NCBI GenBank assembly: GCA_009760855.2
Contig: WPIO01000066.1
Location: 553,501 to 617,500 of the forward strand
Source of the DNA: Cristatella mucedo
Taxonomy: Eukaryota; Bryozoa; Phylactolaemata; Cristatellidae
Length of the DNA: 64,000 nt
Direction of reading: 5' to 3'
Of the stretch, positions 1 to 11,445 are shown one piece after another. Positions within the stretch are counted from its first letter, which is position 1; every line of letters starts with the position of its first letter. The position numbers and the translations under genes are program-made. Under the pieces are notes generated by a model that was given only the letters and a program-made list of their open reading frames with translations, was not told the origin of the DNA and ran no database searches.

Positions 1-1433
1 TAAAGTGCCGTCAGAGAACTCAATCTCTCTCTAGGCGCTTTACATTTGCTGCAAAGGGAAATCCAATTGAGTGGTGAGTAAAATCATGCTTGACAAACAA
101 ACAAAATGAGTAACATGCATGGTTAGGGGTGATATGCACAGGGTCAGCATGCAAATGTGGTTAGTGGCAGCATGCACAGTGTCACCACGCAGAAGCACAT
201 CAAGGACGAATTACAGGGACCCACTAAATGCTGTCCTAAATAGTTGTTTTTAAATTCTTTTTAAATGTGGTCAGGTCAGGAGATGTTCTGACGCAGGTCA
301 GGAGGGAGTTCCAGGCTTTGGCAGCATACGAACTAAATGCACGGTCTCCAAAGGATTTGAGGTTTGTACGGGGTATTTGTAGACTGTTAGATTCCGAAAA
401 GCCGGTGGTACGATGCTTGACCTGGAGGGGGAGTAGATCTGAGAGATAGGCTGGAGCAAAAGAATGAAGTGACCTAAAAGAGAGCCCCAAATAATTGAAG
501 TCAATCCGTTGCTTGACTGGTAGCCAGTGCAGGTCGGCGAGAAGTGGCGTAATGTGGCAACTGCGACGCTCACGACAGACAAGCCTAGCTTCGGAGTTTA
601 GCACCAGCTGCAATCGCCCAATCGCACATACCGGTAGGCCAGCGAGCAGTGAGTTGCAGAAATCGAGACGGGATGTCACGAATGCATGGACAAACTTAGA
701 CGTGGTATCCTCATCTAAACAAGCCCGAATTTTAGCAATGTTATGAAGCTGAAAATAGGCAGATTTGACTGTGGAGCTGATATGGTCGTCTAACGAGAGG
801 TCGCTTTGGAAAATGACACCTAGATTTCGAGCTGATGCAGCAGGAGATGTGCTGGCGGAACCAATTTTGAGAGTCAGCCTTTCCAATCTCTGAATCACAC
901 TGGGTTCGCCCATAACTAGTAATCAGTTTTATCATCGTTTAGTTTTAGAAAATTTGCTGCCATCCATGTGCGGATGTCACCAATACATGCAGCAAGTGAG
1001 TTGAGAGAATTTGAGGTGTTTGAAGGCTGGGAGGGATCAAAGCAAAGGTGCAACTGAGTGTCATCCGCATAGAAGTGAAAGCTTAGATTGTGCTTGGCCA
1101 TCAGATCAGCAAGAGGGAGAGTATAAACCGTGAAAAGAACCGGACCTAGCACGGAGCCCTGAGGTACTCCATATTTCAGAGGTACCTCAGATGATCTTTG
1201 TCCATTCACTTCAATACTCTGGAGTCTCCCACTGAGATAGGACCTGAACCACTGCAGAGCAGTGCCAGTGATGCCCAGGCGAGATGAGAAGCGCTCTAGA
1301 AGAACTTTGCGATCGATGGTATCAAAAGCTACCGAAAGATCGAGCAAAACAAGCAGAGACACTCTACCCATTTCTGCACTCTTAAGTAGGTTGATGTATA
1401 CCCTAAGCAATGCTGACTCTGTGGAGTGATTAC
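1..1433 (-). mobile_element. L2-A LINE copy, 5'-truncated, cut by window edge
   Basis: Reverse-strand reading gives the middle and end of an L2/CR1-clade reverse transcriptase. Around 916-1410 it reads [12 protein letters not shown], then [12 protein letters not shown], then the catalytic FYADDTQL and [11 protein letters not shown]. Around 236-913 it reads the C-terminal region ([42 protein letters not shown]). A one-base break near 913-930 splits the frame. The 3' UTR and the tail hairpin lie at 1-230. The copy stops abruptly near 1433, where the longest copy in the window continues, so it is a normal 5' truncation. Not a host gene. Confidence 0.88.
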
Positions 1434-1956
1434 ACAGGTAGCCACTTTTCCTGCAGCCGCCTCAGAGCAAAATACCAGCAATCAAGATCGAATCACAACT
1501 CAGTAACTGAATCGATCACTAGCATAGTGAGTCATGATCAACGGTCTAAAATGGCTCTGGGGCCAAGCGACACAATCTCTCAAAGCACGGCAGCTTTAAG
1601 CCAAGTCGGCTAACCTCACCACACTGGATAGCTACATTTTAGGAGTCTGAGGCATCGACGATAGCAGTTACCTCACGGCTAATGAGCCTGCTACTATAGG
1701 TGGGGTGGAGGCAGGCTAGTAAGTCCGACAGAGGATGTGGCTGCCGAGATATCTGCCCACCAATCACGGCATTGCAGCTAGACTATTCGAAGTTGCAATG
1801 TCGTGACAATGTCCGAACCCTGGACGGCAAGATTACAGGTACAATGTGGCTGAGTCAGACTAGTATGAACTGATCCAAGTGTTAAGTTATTTACAACAAC
1901 CCTGCCATCCATAGCAAATAATAATGACAGTAATACGTGAGTATGGCACCGTCATA
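1434..1956. other. Unassigned intergenic stretch
   Basis: No convincing reading frame, splice-linked exon or repeat match to other parts of the window is seen here. Confidence 0.5.
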
Positions 1957-2712
1957 GAAAGACCTTTTTCTAGGCACTTAACATATTCGGTAAAGGAAGC
2001 ATGTTCATATGGTTACATAGCATGTTCAGTGTCAACATGCTAATATGGTTAGTGGCATCATGCAAAGTGTCAATATGCAAATACGGTTAGTGGGAGCACA
2101 CAAAGTGTCAGCACACATAAGCACACTTAGAACCGGACTCGGCAAATGCTGTGAGGAGAGAAGAGTTTGTTTTAAGCTCTTTTTTTAATGTCAAGTCGGG
2201 GAATATTGGGATGTCAGTCAGACCTCCGAGCTTTTAGGAGCATAAGAAGTGAAAGTACAATCTCGGAAGGATTTAAGATTTGTCCAAGGTATAGGTAAAC
2301 AATTTTAGTCGAAAAAGTGATGTTACGTTGCTTAGCCAGGCAGGGCACTGTGTAGGCTGAAGCTAAAAAATAAAGGAACCTAAAAGTGAAAGATTGAAGT
2401 TTGACGTCGGTAAGACGGTGGATTGGAAGGAGTGCAGGTCAGCGAGAAGTGATGTAATATGGCAACTGCGATGCTCACGATAAAGAAGCCTAGCTGCAGG
2501 GTTTTGCACCAACTTAAAACGGCTAGATGCACAGGCCGGTAGACCAACAAGCAGTGAGTTACCGAAGTCAAGGTGGGATGTCACAAATACATGGACCAAT
2601 TTAGATGTGGTATCCCTGTCTAAACAAACTTAAATTCTAGCAATGTTGTGTAGCTGAAAGTAGGCATACTTGACTGAGCATCTGATGTGGTCTCCAATGA
2701 AAGGTCACTTCG
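1957..2712 (-). mobile_element. L2-A 3' fragment, diverged
   Basis: The 3' UTR (TAGGCACTT..GCAAAGG-type tail, then repeats of the CATGCAxxGTGTCAGCA kind) is followed by reverse-strand C-terminal coding remnants ([28 protein letters not shown]-like). It has several frame breaks and more substitutions than the copy at 3488, so it is an older insertion. Confidence 0.8.
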
Positions 2713-2737
2713 GAACACCTAGATTTTGCGCACATTC

Positions 2738-2838
2738 AACAGACTGCACTGACACAGCATTCTGCCACTAATCATATCTGCATGCTGACTGTGTATGTCA
2801 CCTCTAACCATGTTATGCTTGATGTTATTGAGCGTGGA
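2738..2838 (+). mobile_element. L2-A 3' UTR scrap in plus orientation
   Basis: About 100 bp match the L2-A 3' UTR (CTGCCACTAATCATAT, GCATGCTGACTGTGTATGTC) but in the opposite orientation to its neighbours. It abuts a minus-strand copy head to head. Confidence 0.65.
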
Positions 2839-2844
2839 GTGTCA

Positions 2845-3487
2845 GAACGCATAAGCATATAAAGGAAGCAATTTGTAAGCCTCGCACGGACCTACTAAAT
2901 GGTGTGACATATAGATCCTTGTTTAGCTTCTTTTACAAGTGTGGTCAAGTCGGGGATGTCGTGACGAACGTCGGAAGTGAGTTCCAGGCTTTGGAAGCAT
3001 ACAACCTAAAGGCATGTACTTTAAAGGATTTGAGGTTCGTACGAGGTAAACGAGTAAACGATTAGATTCCTAAAGCGATACAAAATTAGATTAGATTCCT
3101 AAAACGATTGAATTCCAAAGCGAGTGGTACGATGCTTTGGCCAAAGAATGTAGGGACCTAAAAGTGAGCGACAAAACCTTAAAGTCGATGCATTGCTTGA
3201 CTGGGAGCCAGTGCAAGTCGGTGAGAAGTGGTGTGGTGTGGTGTGGCAACTGCGAAGCTTACGACATAAAAGTCTAGCTGCCGTTTTGCACCGGCTGTAA
3301 GCGCCTGATTTCATATGCAGCCATACCTGCTAGCAGTGAATTAACGAAGTCGAGCCAGGATGTCACAAATGCATGGACCAATTTGGACGTGTTATGCCTG
3401 TCTAAGTGGGCTCGAATTTTAGCAATATTAAGTCACTGAAAGTAGGCAGACTTGACGGTGGAGTTGACGTGGCCGTCTAATGAATCT
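2845..3487 (-). mobile_element. L2-A 3' fragment, degenerate
   Basis: A reverse-strand match to the L2-A 3' UTR and C-terminal coding region, with short indels and a small internal duplication near 3060-3120 (AGATTAGATTCCTAAA repeated). It lacks its own tail hairpin and stops where the next copy's ATT-repeat tail starts. Confidence 0.75.
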
Positions 3488-3964
3488 TTAATAATAATAA
3501 TAATAATAATAATAATGTACTTGATAAAGCGCCCTCAGAGAACTTAATCTCTTTCTAGGCGCTTTACATTTGCTGCAAAGGGAAATGCAATTGAATGGTA
3601 AGTAAAATCATGCTTGAAAAACAAACAAAATGAATAACATGGTTAGGGGTGACATGCACAGGGTCAGCATGTAAATGTGCTTAGTGGCAGCATGCACAGT
3701 GTCAGCACGCATAAGCACGTGAAGGACGAATCACAGGGACCCACTAACTGCTGTCCTAAATAGGTGTTTTTAAGTTCCTTTTAAATGTGGTCATGTCAGG
3801 GGATGTTCTGACGCAGGTCGGGAGGGAGTTCCAGGCTTTGGGAGCATACGAACTAAATGCACAGTCTCCAAAGGATTTAAGGTTTGTACGAGGTACTTCT
3901 AGACTGTTGGATTCCGAAAAGCGGGTGGTACGATGCTTGGCCTGATGGGGGAGTATGTCGGAGA
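3488..3964 (-). mobile_element. L2-A 3' fragment with intact tail
   Basis: Starts with an ATA/ATT trinucleotide run (3488-3517), then the tail hairpin (GCGCCCTCAGAGAACTTAAT ... AGGCGC), the 3' UTR and the last about 80 codons of the ORF on the reverse strand ([20 protein letters not shown]). Sequence is close to the L2-A consensus visible in the window, so it is relatively young. Confidence 0.85.
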
Positions 3965-3984
3965 GAACTACTCTATGCCTGTTA

Positions 3985-4120
3985 ACATTGAGCATGCCGC
4001 TTTTTAACCATTCAGTACAGCACAGTTAAAGTGCCTAGAAAGAGATTAGGTTCTCTGAGGGCCTTGTACAAGTGTATTAGTACGGTTACTATTAATATTA
4101 TTATTATTATTATTGTTGTT
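3985..4120 (+). mobile_element. L2-type tail, plus orientation
   Basis: Contains AAAGTGCCTAGAAAGAGATT, the same hairpin tail in plus orientation, ending in a TTA-repeat run at 4091-4117. Only the last about 130 bp of the parent element are present. Confidence 0.7.
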
Positions 4121-4493
4121 GCGTCTTCTACCGGTAACCTGTAATCCGAAAAAGCTTTGTCGACGTGCAATATATATCCTACCTGTTTCCGTTACTTCTT
4201 TGCCTGGTGTTCTCGTCCAGCCTGTTGTTTGAACCGCTGCAAGCAAAGAGGCGACCGATTGACGACGGATCGCTCAGATTGGGCTAACTAACGTACGGAG
4301 CTCGCTCGGCCGCGACTTGACGACCGGCACGGAACCTACTTAATCCATTGGCGTCGGTGCCGCGGTGACGGCGGAAGACAACGACGGCACTGGGCGGCCA
4401 GCGAACGCACCACAGCGGCGCGAGCAAGACGCGGCAGTAAAGGACGATACGCTGCAGACGATAGGCAGCGTTCGGTGCTCGGCTCTCGGCCGC
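4121..4493. other. GC-rich unique DNA
   Basis: CpG-rich sequence beginning after the L2 tail. It resembles promoter-type or first-exon DNA in base composition, but I cannot support a protein: the open frames are short and of low complexity. Confidence 0.4.
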
Positions 4494-4726
4494 CCCCCTT
4501 GGCTCCCCAGCCCGACAGCAGCGGCGTTCGAGCTATGCAGCAGCTAGCGCGCGGCTAGCTAGCTGCCTTTGGTGTCTCACTTTACTGCTTGGGTGATATT
4601 TAGGCGACCCGATGCTCGGCATCGGAGGCGTGCGTCGGCGGCCACGGCGCCGGAGCATCGATGCGGAAGCAGCGCCACGAGCCGCCGCCACCAAGCTACC
4701 ACCGCCCGCCGCCGCTGCGGCGGCGG
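4494..4726 (+). repeat. 233 bp direct duplication, copy 1
   Basis: This block reappears at 5328-5560, 834 bp downstream. By eye I found no differences across the whole block. It starts with CCCCCTTGGCTCCCCAGCCC and ends in a CGG-rich stretch. Copy 1 continues into GC-rich DNA, copy 2 into CT-rich simple repeat. Confidence 0.9.
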
Positions 4727-5160
4727 CGGCGGCCGCTACGCGCACGCGGCCGCTGGCAGGATTGCTGACCGTGGATTGCTGAGGTACACGTCAGCAGCTG
4801 CCAGCCGTACATTAAGCAGTAGAGGCAACAGCACGAGGACTCCGGTCCGTGAGCGAGCGCAGACGGGCGCCGACATTCTGCGGCGATTCAGCCGCTGGGA
4901 TGACAGAATAAACAATCAGTCAGGTGACCGCCCACGCCCACGCCATTAAAAAAGAAGGCGGAACGACGAACCCGGAATTAGCCGGTCAGCGGAATGGATC
5001 GCTATGACCGGTCAGCAGGTCTGTGACGCGCACCCGTTATCCAAACTTTGACAAACAGCGTGTTCAGTGTTTTATCTGCTACCATTAAAGAACCTGTATT
5101 ACTGTAGAAGGTAGTTAGTTGTTTGGCCCACGACTAAGAATCCTCGCGACAGCTCTTCTA
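4727..5160. other. GC-rich then ordinary DNA, no gene seen
   Basis: A short (CGG)n run and GC-rich DNA to about 4960, then average-composition DNA. No exon with a recognisable domain was found. Confidence 0.4.
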
Positions 5161-5186
5161 GGCACCTCTCACTCACTCTCTCTCTT

Positions 5187-5224
<38 letters not shown>

Positions 5225-5327
5225 TCTCTCCCTCTCTCTCTCTCTCTCTCCTTTTCTATCGCTCTCGCGTTCTCTCATTCTCTCTCTCTCTCTCTCCTTT
5301 TCTATCTCTCTCTCTCCTTTTCTATCT
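5161..5327 (+). repeat. (CT)n microsatellite
   Basis: Nearly pure CT/TC dinucleotides broken by CCTTTTCTATC units repeated several times. Any protein read here is a Ser/Leu-rich artefact. Confidence 0.9.
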
Positions 5328-5560
5328 CCCCCTTGGCTCCCCAGCCCGACAGCAGCGGCGTTCGAGCTATGCAGCAGCTAGCGCGCGGCTAGCTAGCTGC
5401 CTTTGGTGTCTCACTTTACTGCTTGGGTGATATTTAGGCGACCCGATGCTCGGCATCGGAGGCGTGCGTCGGCGGCCACGGCGCCGGAGCATCGATGCGG
5501 AAGCAGCGCCACGAGCCGCCGCCACCAAGCTACCACCGCCCGCCGCCGCTGCGGCGGCGG
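5328..5560 (+). repeat. 233 bp direct duplication, copy 2
   Basis: Second copy of the 4494-4726 block with no difference seen. It is flanked on both sides by CT-rich simple repeats, which suggests slippage, unequal exchange or an assembly collapse/expansion. Confidence 0.9.
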
Positions 5561-5567
5561 GCGGTGC

Positions 5568-5733
5568 TATTTCGTTCTCTCTCTTATTGCTTTCTCTTAT
5601 TCTTTCTCTTATTCTTCATGTCTCTCTCCCTCTCTTTATCTTTTTCTCTCTATTTCGTTCTCTCTCTTATTGCTTTCTCTTATTCTTTCTCTTATTCTTC
5701 ATGTCTCTCTCCCTCTCTGTATCTTTTTCTCTC
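5568..5733 (+). repeat. 83 bp tandem duplication in CT-rich DNA
   Basis: Two head-to-tail units (5568-5650 and 5651-5733), each beginning TATTTCGTTCTCTCTC. The only difference noticed is CTTTAT versus CTGTAT near the unit end. CT-rich sequence continues to about 5835. Confidence 0.88.
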
Positions 5734-5835
5734 TCGCTCGTTCTTTCTTTCACTATCCCGCTCTTATTCTTACTTTCTCTCGACCACTACCCTGATTTTC
5801 TCCTACTTTTTCTTCTCCTCTTCCTATCTCTCCCT

Positions 5836-6440
5836 GCTCAAGAACTAGGCCGCCGCGAACACTAGCGCTTGTAATGGCACTTGTAATGGCGCCAGTCTCA
5901 GCAGCCGCCAGTCGAATACTGGCGAAGCATGAACCATGCAGCACGGCTGGTTACTTTAGGTGCAGTGCCAATGCATGCTGGTACTTTGACACTAGCACAA
6001 ACACGGCAGCGACGAAGCGTGCTCAAATCTTAACATATCAAGTCCGCATCCATAACATAGACAAGTCTATTCGACAGCACTGGGTGGTTACAGGCATTAA
6101 ACCACGGCCCAAACGTACACCAGGGACTCTCCTGCCTAGAGCCAAAAATCAGCTCCACTGCTACTGCCGAATCCTGAATCACAACTTTTAATTTATTTCA
6201 AGGTGCCGGCTTTTAATGATTGCGATTTATGATTTTGAGCTAAAGAGAACGATCATATTTTAGTGATAATGATTATCCACCATTCGACTGGTATAGCTTT
6301 CGCTGCTGTTTCATAGGCGAGATGAAGTATGTTGACCGCCGCATGCGAAACTGAAAACAACTTCTCCGACGGAACAACTACTTAGTTCTTGTGGCTTTGC
6401 GAAGTGGCAGTTAAAGATATCTTACATGAAAAATTAAAAA
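5836..6440. other. Unassigned stretch
   Basis: A plus-strand open frame of about 105 codons (5874-6191) exists, but it shows no domain and no splice or repeat support, so it is not called as a gene. Confidence 0.4.
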
Positions 6441-6447
6441 TAATAAT

Positions 6448-6512
6448 TATACATTTGTATAACGCCCTTGGGGAACTGAATCTCTTTGTAGGCACTCTAC
6501 AGATGCTGCACG
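6448..6512 (-). mobile_element. Orphan L2-type tail
   Basis: Reads as the reverse complement of the shared tail: GCCCTTGGGGAACTGAATCT then GTAGGCACTCTACAG, after an AT-rich ATA run. No coding part is attached. Confidence 0.55.
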
Positions 6513-6568
6513 ATACCACATTCTATGTCGGCCGACTAATAGGCGACGTTAACAAAGATGTTGGACTG

Positions 6569-6745
6569 GTAAGCCGTGATGGCACACTAGGTAAGGCGGT
6601 TGCTTTCACGACCTCGGTCCCGAGGTATTGGGTTCGATTCCTGCGGTGGGCGATTCTTTATCGCCACTGCAAGCGGTGGTGATAGCCGTAAAGGCTCTTC
6701 TGTCGCTATACAAAAAGATGCTGTTTAATCAGCTAGTATTTTTTT
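6569..6745 (+). mobile_element. SINE-1 copy
   Basis: A tRNA-derived SINE of about 170 bp. Near its start TGGCACACTAGGTAAGG is A-box-like; GGTTCGATTCC at 6631-6641 is a perfect B box. The body then reads GCGATTCTTTATCGCC (a small hairpin) and GGCTCTTCTGTCGCTATAC, ending in a T-rich run. The same unit recurs throughout the window on both strands. Confidence 0.88.
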
Positions 6746-7085
6746 AAGCGAGATCGAGACTGCCATCAACCTCAAGGTTCAAGCGAATCCACGAGGTGGA
6801 GCAGCTTAAGAATGGCCGTCAGTAGTTGAACCCGTTGGTATAGTAACCACGTCGGAGCTCCCAAGGTCAGACGTAAGGAACAATTACCTCTGGACTACTC
6901 CGCGGCTGCGGCTACAGTAGCTCAAGCGAGAGACCTTTGAGCTCCGAGAAATGAGAGATTGGAACTGCGGCTACCCAAAAGTTAATTGTAGCATTGACTG
7001 TGCAGTTGGCGACTACTCTGCTAACTGCTCGTATCTTGTTGTGATGTAGCAGTTCGCCTCGGGGGTCGAGACTAGGATTTCTGAA
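6746..7085. other. Unassigned stretch before the hAT remnant
   Basis: No gene or repeat recognised. The left end of the hAT element probably lies near the right side of this stretch. Confidence 0.35.
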
Positions 7086-7335
7086 AAGGAGTCATTTTTG
7101 AAAAACAGTTGTTTACTGTTTTCAAATTAAAGAACGACAAAAGCAGTTGTTAAAAACAGCTGTTTTACTGTTTTGTTTCAATGTTTCACTGATTTTACAG
7201 TCAGTAGCTTATTTCTTGATGAACACTGTTTTACTGTATACCTTTCACGACAAATTCCAAAATCAGTACATTTTTACTTTTTATAATATTTCAAGAATAC
7301 AAGTGCATTAGGCGACTTATCTACGAGACGCGATC

Positions 7336-8945
7336 TTATGTTGGCACGGAAATTCTTACAGGCCAAAAAACCCTTTCAGCGTCCTTTGATGTCGGTTTAA
7401 TGGATAGAATTGTGTTGTACACTTTCTGTAGACTATCAGTGAGCTGGCCAGAGTTTCTGAATAGCGTCATTTTGGACTTGAGCCATTTGAAACTGTCCAG
7501 CCCTCCGACTGCAATAGCTGATCCATCTTTTAAAAGCAACAAATTCAATTCATCTTGAAGAGACAGGGTCTTACTTTAGCATTGTTTTGCGACGGTGTCT
7601 CCAGCGGCGGCTGTTCTAGTGGAAGTCTCACGGAGACACAGCGGGCGCACGTGCGGAGTAAACGAGACTCTACTTTATTTCTCACAACGGGCATATTTAT
7701 GGAAGCCAAATCAATCGCAATTAACGACGCGAAATATAATCTGCATTATTGGCCCGACGCTGCGCTGCTTCAATGGCCACAGGCGATGCATGCGCCATAG
7801 TGTCAGACGCTTCGCTAGTTACAGCAGAAGCCACAGGCGCACACAACAGCATCATCTGAAGACCGTTCGACGACAGCTTCTATGTCGTTAACTAGAAATA
7901 GACGAGACGCTAGATTTCCTGCAAAAGTTAGTGTAATTTTTTGAAGTGGCGACAAATGTAATTTTGAGACTGCGAAAGAGGTTCACGACATTCTTGCTCC
8001 ATCGCTCGTCAACGCTATGCTTCAATTGTTCAATGGGCTTGGTATTAATGTAATTATTTAGCTTAGAGAGCTAGTTGAACACAAATTTTAAAATTGTGTC
8101 AGCACTCGTCAACACTTATTCTAAGCTTAAAGTCTTAACAGCAAGTTTCACAGGATCCGTTGCTTTCAGAAAAGTTTTGAGGGAGTCAAGTCCTTGGTTC
8201 AATCATTTCCAGTGCCTTGAATCCGATTATTGTCTCGCGGATGATAACTTTTGAAGTAGAGGCTCTAAAATTGTTGGGATGGCGCTTAATTACGTCTGTT
8301 CTTCAAGATGCAGTTCAATTTATTGAGTCCGAACTCAGCTTTTACTTAAGATTGAAATATATTGTTTTGAACAATGGATTTTTTGATGAATTCTACAAGT
8401 TCGTGTGACTTTGTGAGAGGCTTGTGGTAATTGACATCTCCTTAAAGTGTATCATCATTGATCACTTCCAAGATACATCTGCTTCAAAAGTTTCCTTTTC
8501 ATCCATGTCGTCACTATCCAGGTTTAAATCGTCCATCTCATTACCCTCCTTGCACAATGTATTGCCTGCTTAAAGATGCTGACCATGGCTTAAGCAGAAC
8601 TGTCAAATGCCATAGAGTGGTTTGCATTTCTTATTTACTGCAGCAACATCCTGAGTAGATCTCACCAAATCCATCTTCATTCTTTTTTCCAAAAACGCTC
8701 AAATTTGGTTTCGTTGAATCGATCGTATCAAGAGCAGTGCACGAACCTAATACGCGAACAGGACCAATTTTGATTGCTGTTTGTATTGCTACTATAATAA
8801 ATGTTGACAACGAAGTATTAACGTCCTTTTACGGTTTTGAATTTATCCACGGTCATGCTAAAGCATGACCGCGGATCAATGCAAAATGTTTAAAAATGTT
8901 TAAAATGCAAAATGTTTACTCCTCTCTTAAGATTTTTAGAATTTC
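7336..8945 (-). pseudogene. hAT transposase, catalytic and C-terminal part (broken)
   Basis: Reading 8945 down to 7336 on the reverse strand gives consecutive hAT-like segments. TVDKFKTVKGR then YFVVNIYY (8770-8860) matches the region of the first catalytic Asp (DEWTS/NRRY-type). QFCLSHGQHL (about 8580-8620) matches the C/H motif. Then come LDSLKTFLKATDPVKLAVKT (8110-8190), KPIEQLKHSVDERWSKNVV (7980-8040), and near the end SIKPTSKDAERVF (7360-7400), the C-terminal dimerisation motif with its conserved ERVF. Several in-frame stops and shifts make it a pseudogene. The family is known from the motifs; the clade is uncertain. Confidence 0.7.
8845..8876. repeat. 15 bp perfect-but-one inverted repeat
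   Basis: Arms ATCCACGGTCATGCT (8845-8859) and AGCATGACCGCGGAT (8862-8876) around a 2-base loop, one mismatch. It lies inside the hAT catalytic region just before the conserved Asp. Confidence 0.8.
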
Positions 8946-11166
8946 AGGAATCGTTTTAATAATAAAAATAAAGATATTAATGCATTCGATAAAGCCCCTC
9001 AAAGAACTCAATCTCTTTCTAGGCACTTTGCATTTGCTGAAGGAAGCACTATCAAAAGGTTAGCAATAGCATGCTCAATAAACAACAAGATTAACATGGT
9101 TAGGGGTGACATGCACAGGGTAAGCATGCAAATGTGGCAAGTGGCAGCATGCACAGTGTCAGCACGCATAAGCACATGAAGGACGAATCGTTCCAGGTGC
9201 TGTTTTTCTGAGATCACTCCGCCCGGGTTCTCATTCTATCAGTCCATGCGTTCTGAAAAGGATGATGGCGGGGATGCAATTGTTGTTCGCGAATCGTTTG
9301 GCTATAAGATTGCAGTTTTTTGCCATCATTGAATTGCTTGCAATCAGGTCTTCATCAAAGACAATGCCTCTCACTGTTGTGATATATCGGCCTCCTTCTG
9401 GCTGTCTAAACTTTTTTATAGAGGAGTTTTCAGAGTTCCTCACTAAAATATTTGTGTGTAACAGGCCGTTACTGATTGTAGGAGACTTTAATATTCACGT
9501 TGACAACCCTAGCAACAGCAAGGCCCGCTCATTTCTTGACTGTTTGGAGAATTTTGGTTTGGTCCAACACTTTAAGCATACATCCCACATCGGTGGCCAT
9601 AGTCTATATCTTTTGATCGCTAAGGATCTCCTCCTCAGTGACCTTGTGGTGTGCCTACTGACCCTCTCAGATCATTGTTTAGTCTCGTTTACTGTTCCTG
9701 CTCCCTTGTACGCACACGGTAATGTCAAATTTGTCAAGCGACGTAACTTAAAAAGCATTGACATAGACAAGTTTTTTAAATCTGTTTGTGATGCAGGTTT
9801 TCTTGATCTGTAGTCAGACTCGACCGGCAGCCTCGATACCCTCACTGATGCAATGAACATGAAACTCAGGAGTGCTCTCGACAAGCATGCTCCAGTTCAT
9901 TCTATCCGTGTTCTAAGTCGTGGAGATGCCTTGCAATTTACAAAAATACTCCTAAAGATGAGCCGGGTTAAGCGCAGGCGTTTACGTCATTTCCAGAAGT
10001 CGCAGACTGATTCAGATCTAGTCAATTTCAAAGACTTTCTTCGAGTTTACACCCAGAAGCTTAAAAAAAGCCAAGGCTGCTTTTTTTCACTCAAAAGCTG
10101 AATTCCTGCCAGTCGGAACCTAAACAGATTTATTAGACAGTAAACCATTTCCTGGCCAATGCTGAGAGGTCTGACTCCCCAAATATTAAGGGCTCAGCCG
10201 ACAAGTTTTCAGCCTTCTTTACTGAAAAAATTGTGCACATCCGTGCCTTCATTAAGCCCCCCCCCGACTAAAGCAATCGCGGTTCCACAACCTGTGACCT
10301 TCCTGAAAAGGTTCTCCGAGGCTTCTGCCTACGACGTTTCTACCTCAATAAGGTCTAGCAAAAAAAGCTCATCTCCTGAAGACCCTATACCTTACTCTCA
10401 GTGGTCTTCACTAGCAGGTCAACTTATCCCTGCCATAACCAAGATGTTTAATGCTTGTCTGGGAAAATGGGTTGTCCCCAAGTCCTTCAAATCGGCAGCC
10501 GTTAGACCCATACTTAAAAAGCCTGGATTAGATACTGAGGTCTTTGTAAACTATTGCACTGTTTCCCTTTATCCTTTCTTGTCAAATATTCTTGAAAAAT
10601 GGTTGCTAAGCAGCTGGTTGAACGCATTAAAAATAATGAAATTTCAGAACAATTTCAATCAGGTTTTAAGAGGCAGCAGTCTACTGAAACTGTTCTCCTT
10701 CGTGTTAACCAATGACATTCTACATGGCAGCGACGACGGGAATGTCACTGCCTTAGCTCTGCTTGATCTGTCTGCTGCCTTCGATGCCAGTGATCACGAT
10801 GTTCTGCTTGAACGATTGAGAACAACAATCGGTGTCGCAGAGGAAGCACTGGCGTGGTTATCATTGTACTTGTCTGATCGTGTTCAATCAGTGTCGTGTG
10901 GGAGTCAGGTCTCACACTCGAGAAGGGTCACGTGTGGAGTCCCTCAAGAGTCTGTACTCGATCCCTTGCTGTTCTCCATTTATACGCAACCTCTAGGAAA
11001 AAAGTGGTTAGGGCCTATGGAATAGGATATCACTTTTATGCGGAAGATGCTCAGCTGCATTTGTCATTAAACAGGCAGAATCTGCTGCAGCAACTGAGAA
11101 ACTGAATGCTTGCCTTGCCGATATTCGATCCTGGATGTCGGAAAACTTCCTGAAATTAAACGACGA

Positions 11167-11445
11167 TGTGGTCTGAGTATATGCAGGCCGGTACGGCTCC
11201 TTTCGTAAACAGCTGTCAGGAGCATCACCGCAGTGCAAAGCTGTGGTCAGCCTGTGGTGTGGTTTGGACAGGCCGGTAACCACAGTCAGATGGTGGATTC
11301 ACCATCGGGGTCAACCAGAGGAGTGGAGGAGGACAGAGACGAGTATGAGAAGGGAGCAAAGGCAGTCGTGCGTCTTGCTGATCCGTGCCTTGTGCAATAA
11401 ACCATTGGCGTTGTTCTGGGCCAGCGTTCTGTATGCCGAACCACA
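11167..11445 (+). mobile_element. Solo LTR (279 bp) in LINE-B
   Basis: Begins TGTGGT and ends ACCACA, a perfect 6 bp inverted terminus with canonical TG...CA ends. The 5 bases GACGA precede it (11162-11166) and follow it (11446-11450). Removing it and one GACGA restores the LINE-B frame NFLKLNDD-K. An AATAAA signal lies at 11396-11401, about 45 bp before the end. These are the hallmarks of a solo LTR; the strand is inferred from the polyadenylation signal. Confidence 0.85.

Noticed and set aside
236-1410. Long reverse-transcriptase-like open frames as a host gene
   Set aside because: They match the L2-A repeat found many times here, end in the repeat's tail, and are broken; they are transposon remains.
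4533-4745. Alanine-rich minus-strand open frame
   Set aside because: It comes from the CGG-rich tract; no domain, no splice support.
5119-5865. Ser/Leu-rich open frames, apparently membrane-like
   Set aside because: Translation of CT-rich simple repeats only.
6569-6745. True tRNA gene, because of the perfect B box
   Set aside because: Found in about a dozen diverged copies with a constant non-tRNA body and T-rich end; these are SINEs.
7336-8945. Domesticated hAT transposase gene
   Set aside because: Several stops and shifts, and the N-terminal part is separated by nested insertions; no sign of preserved function.
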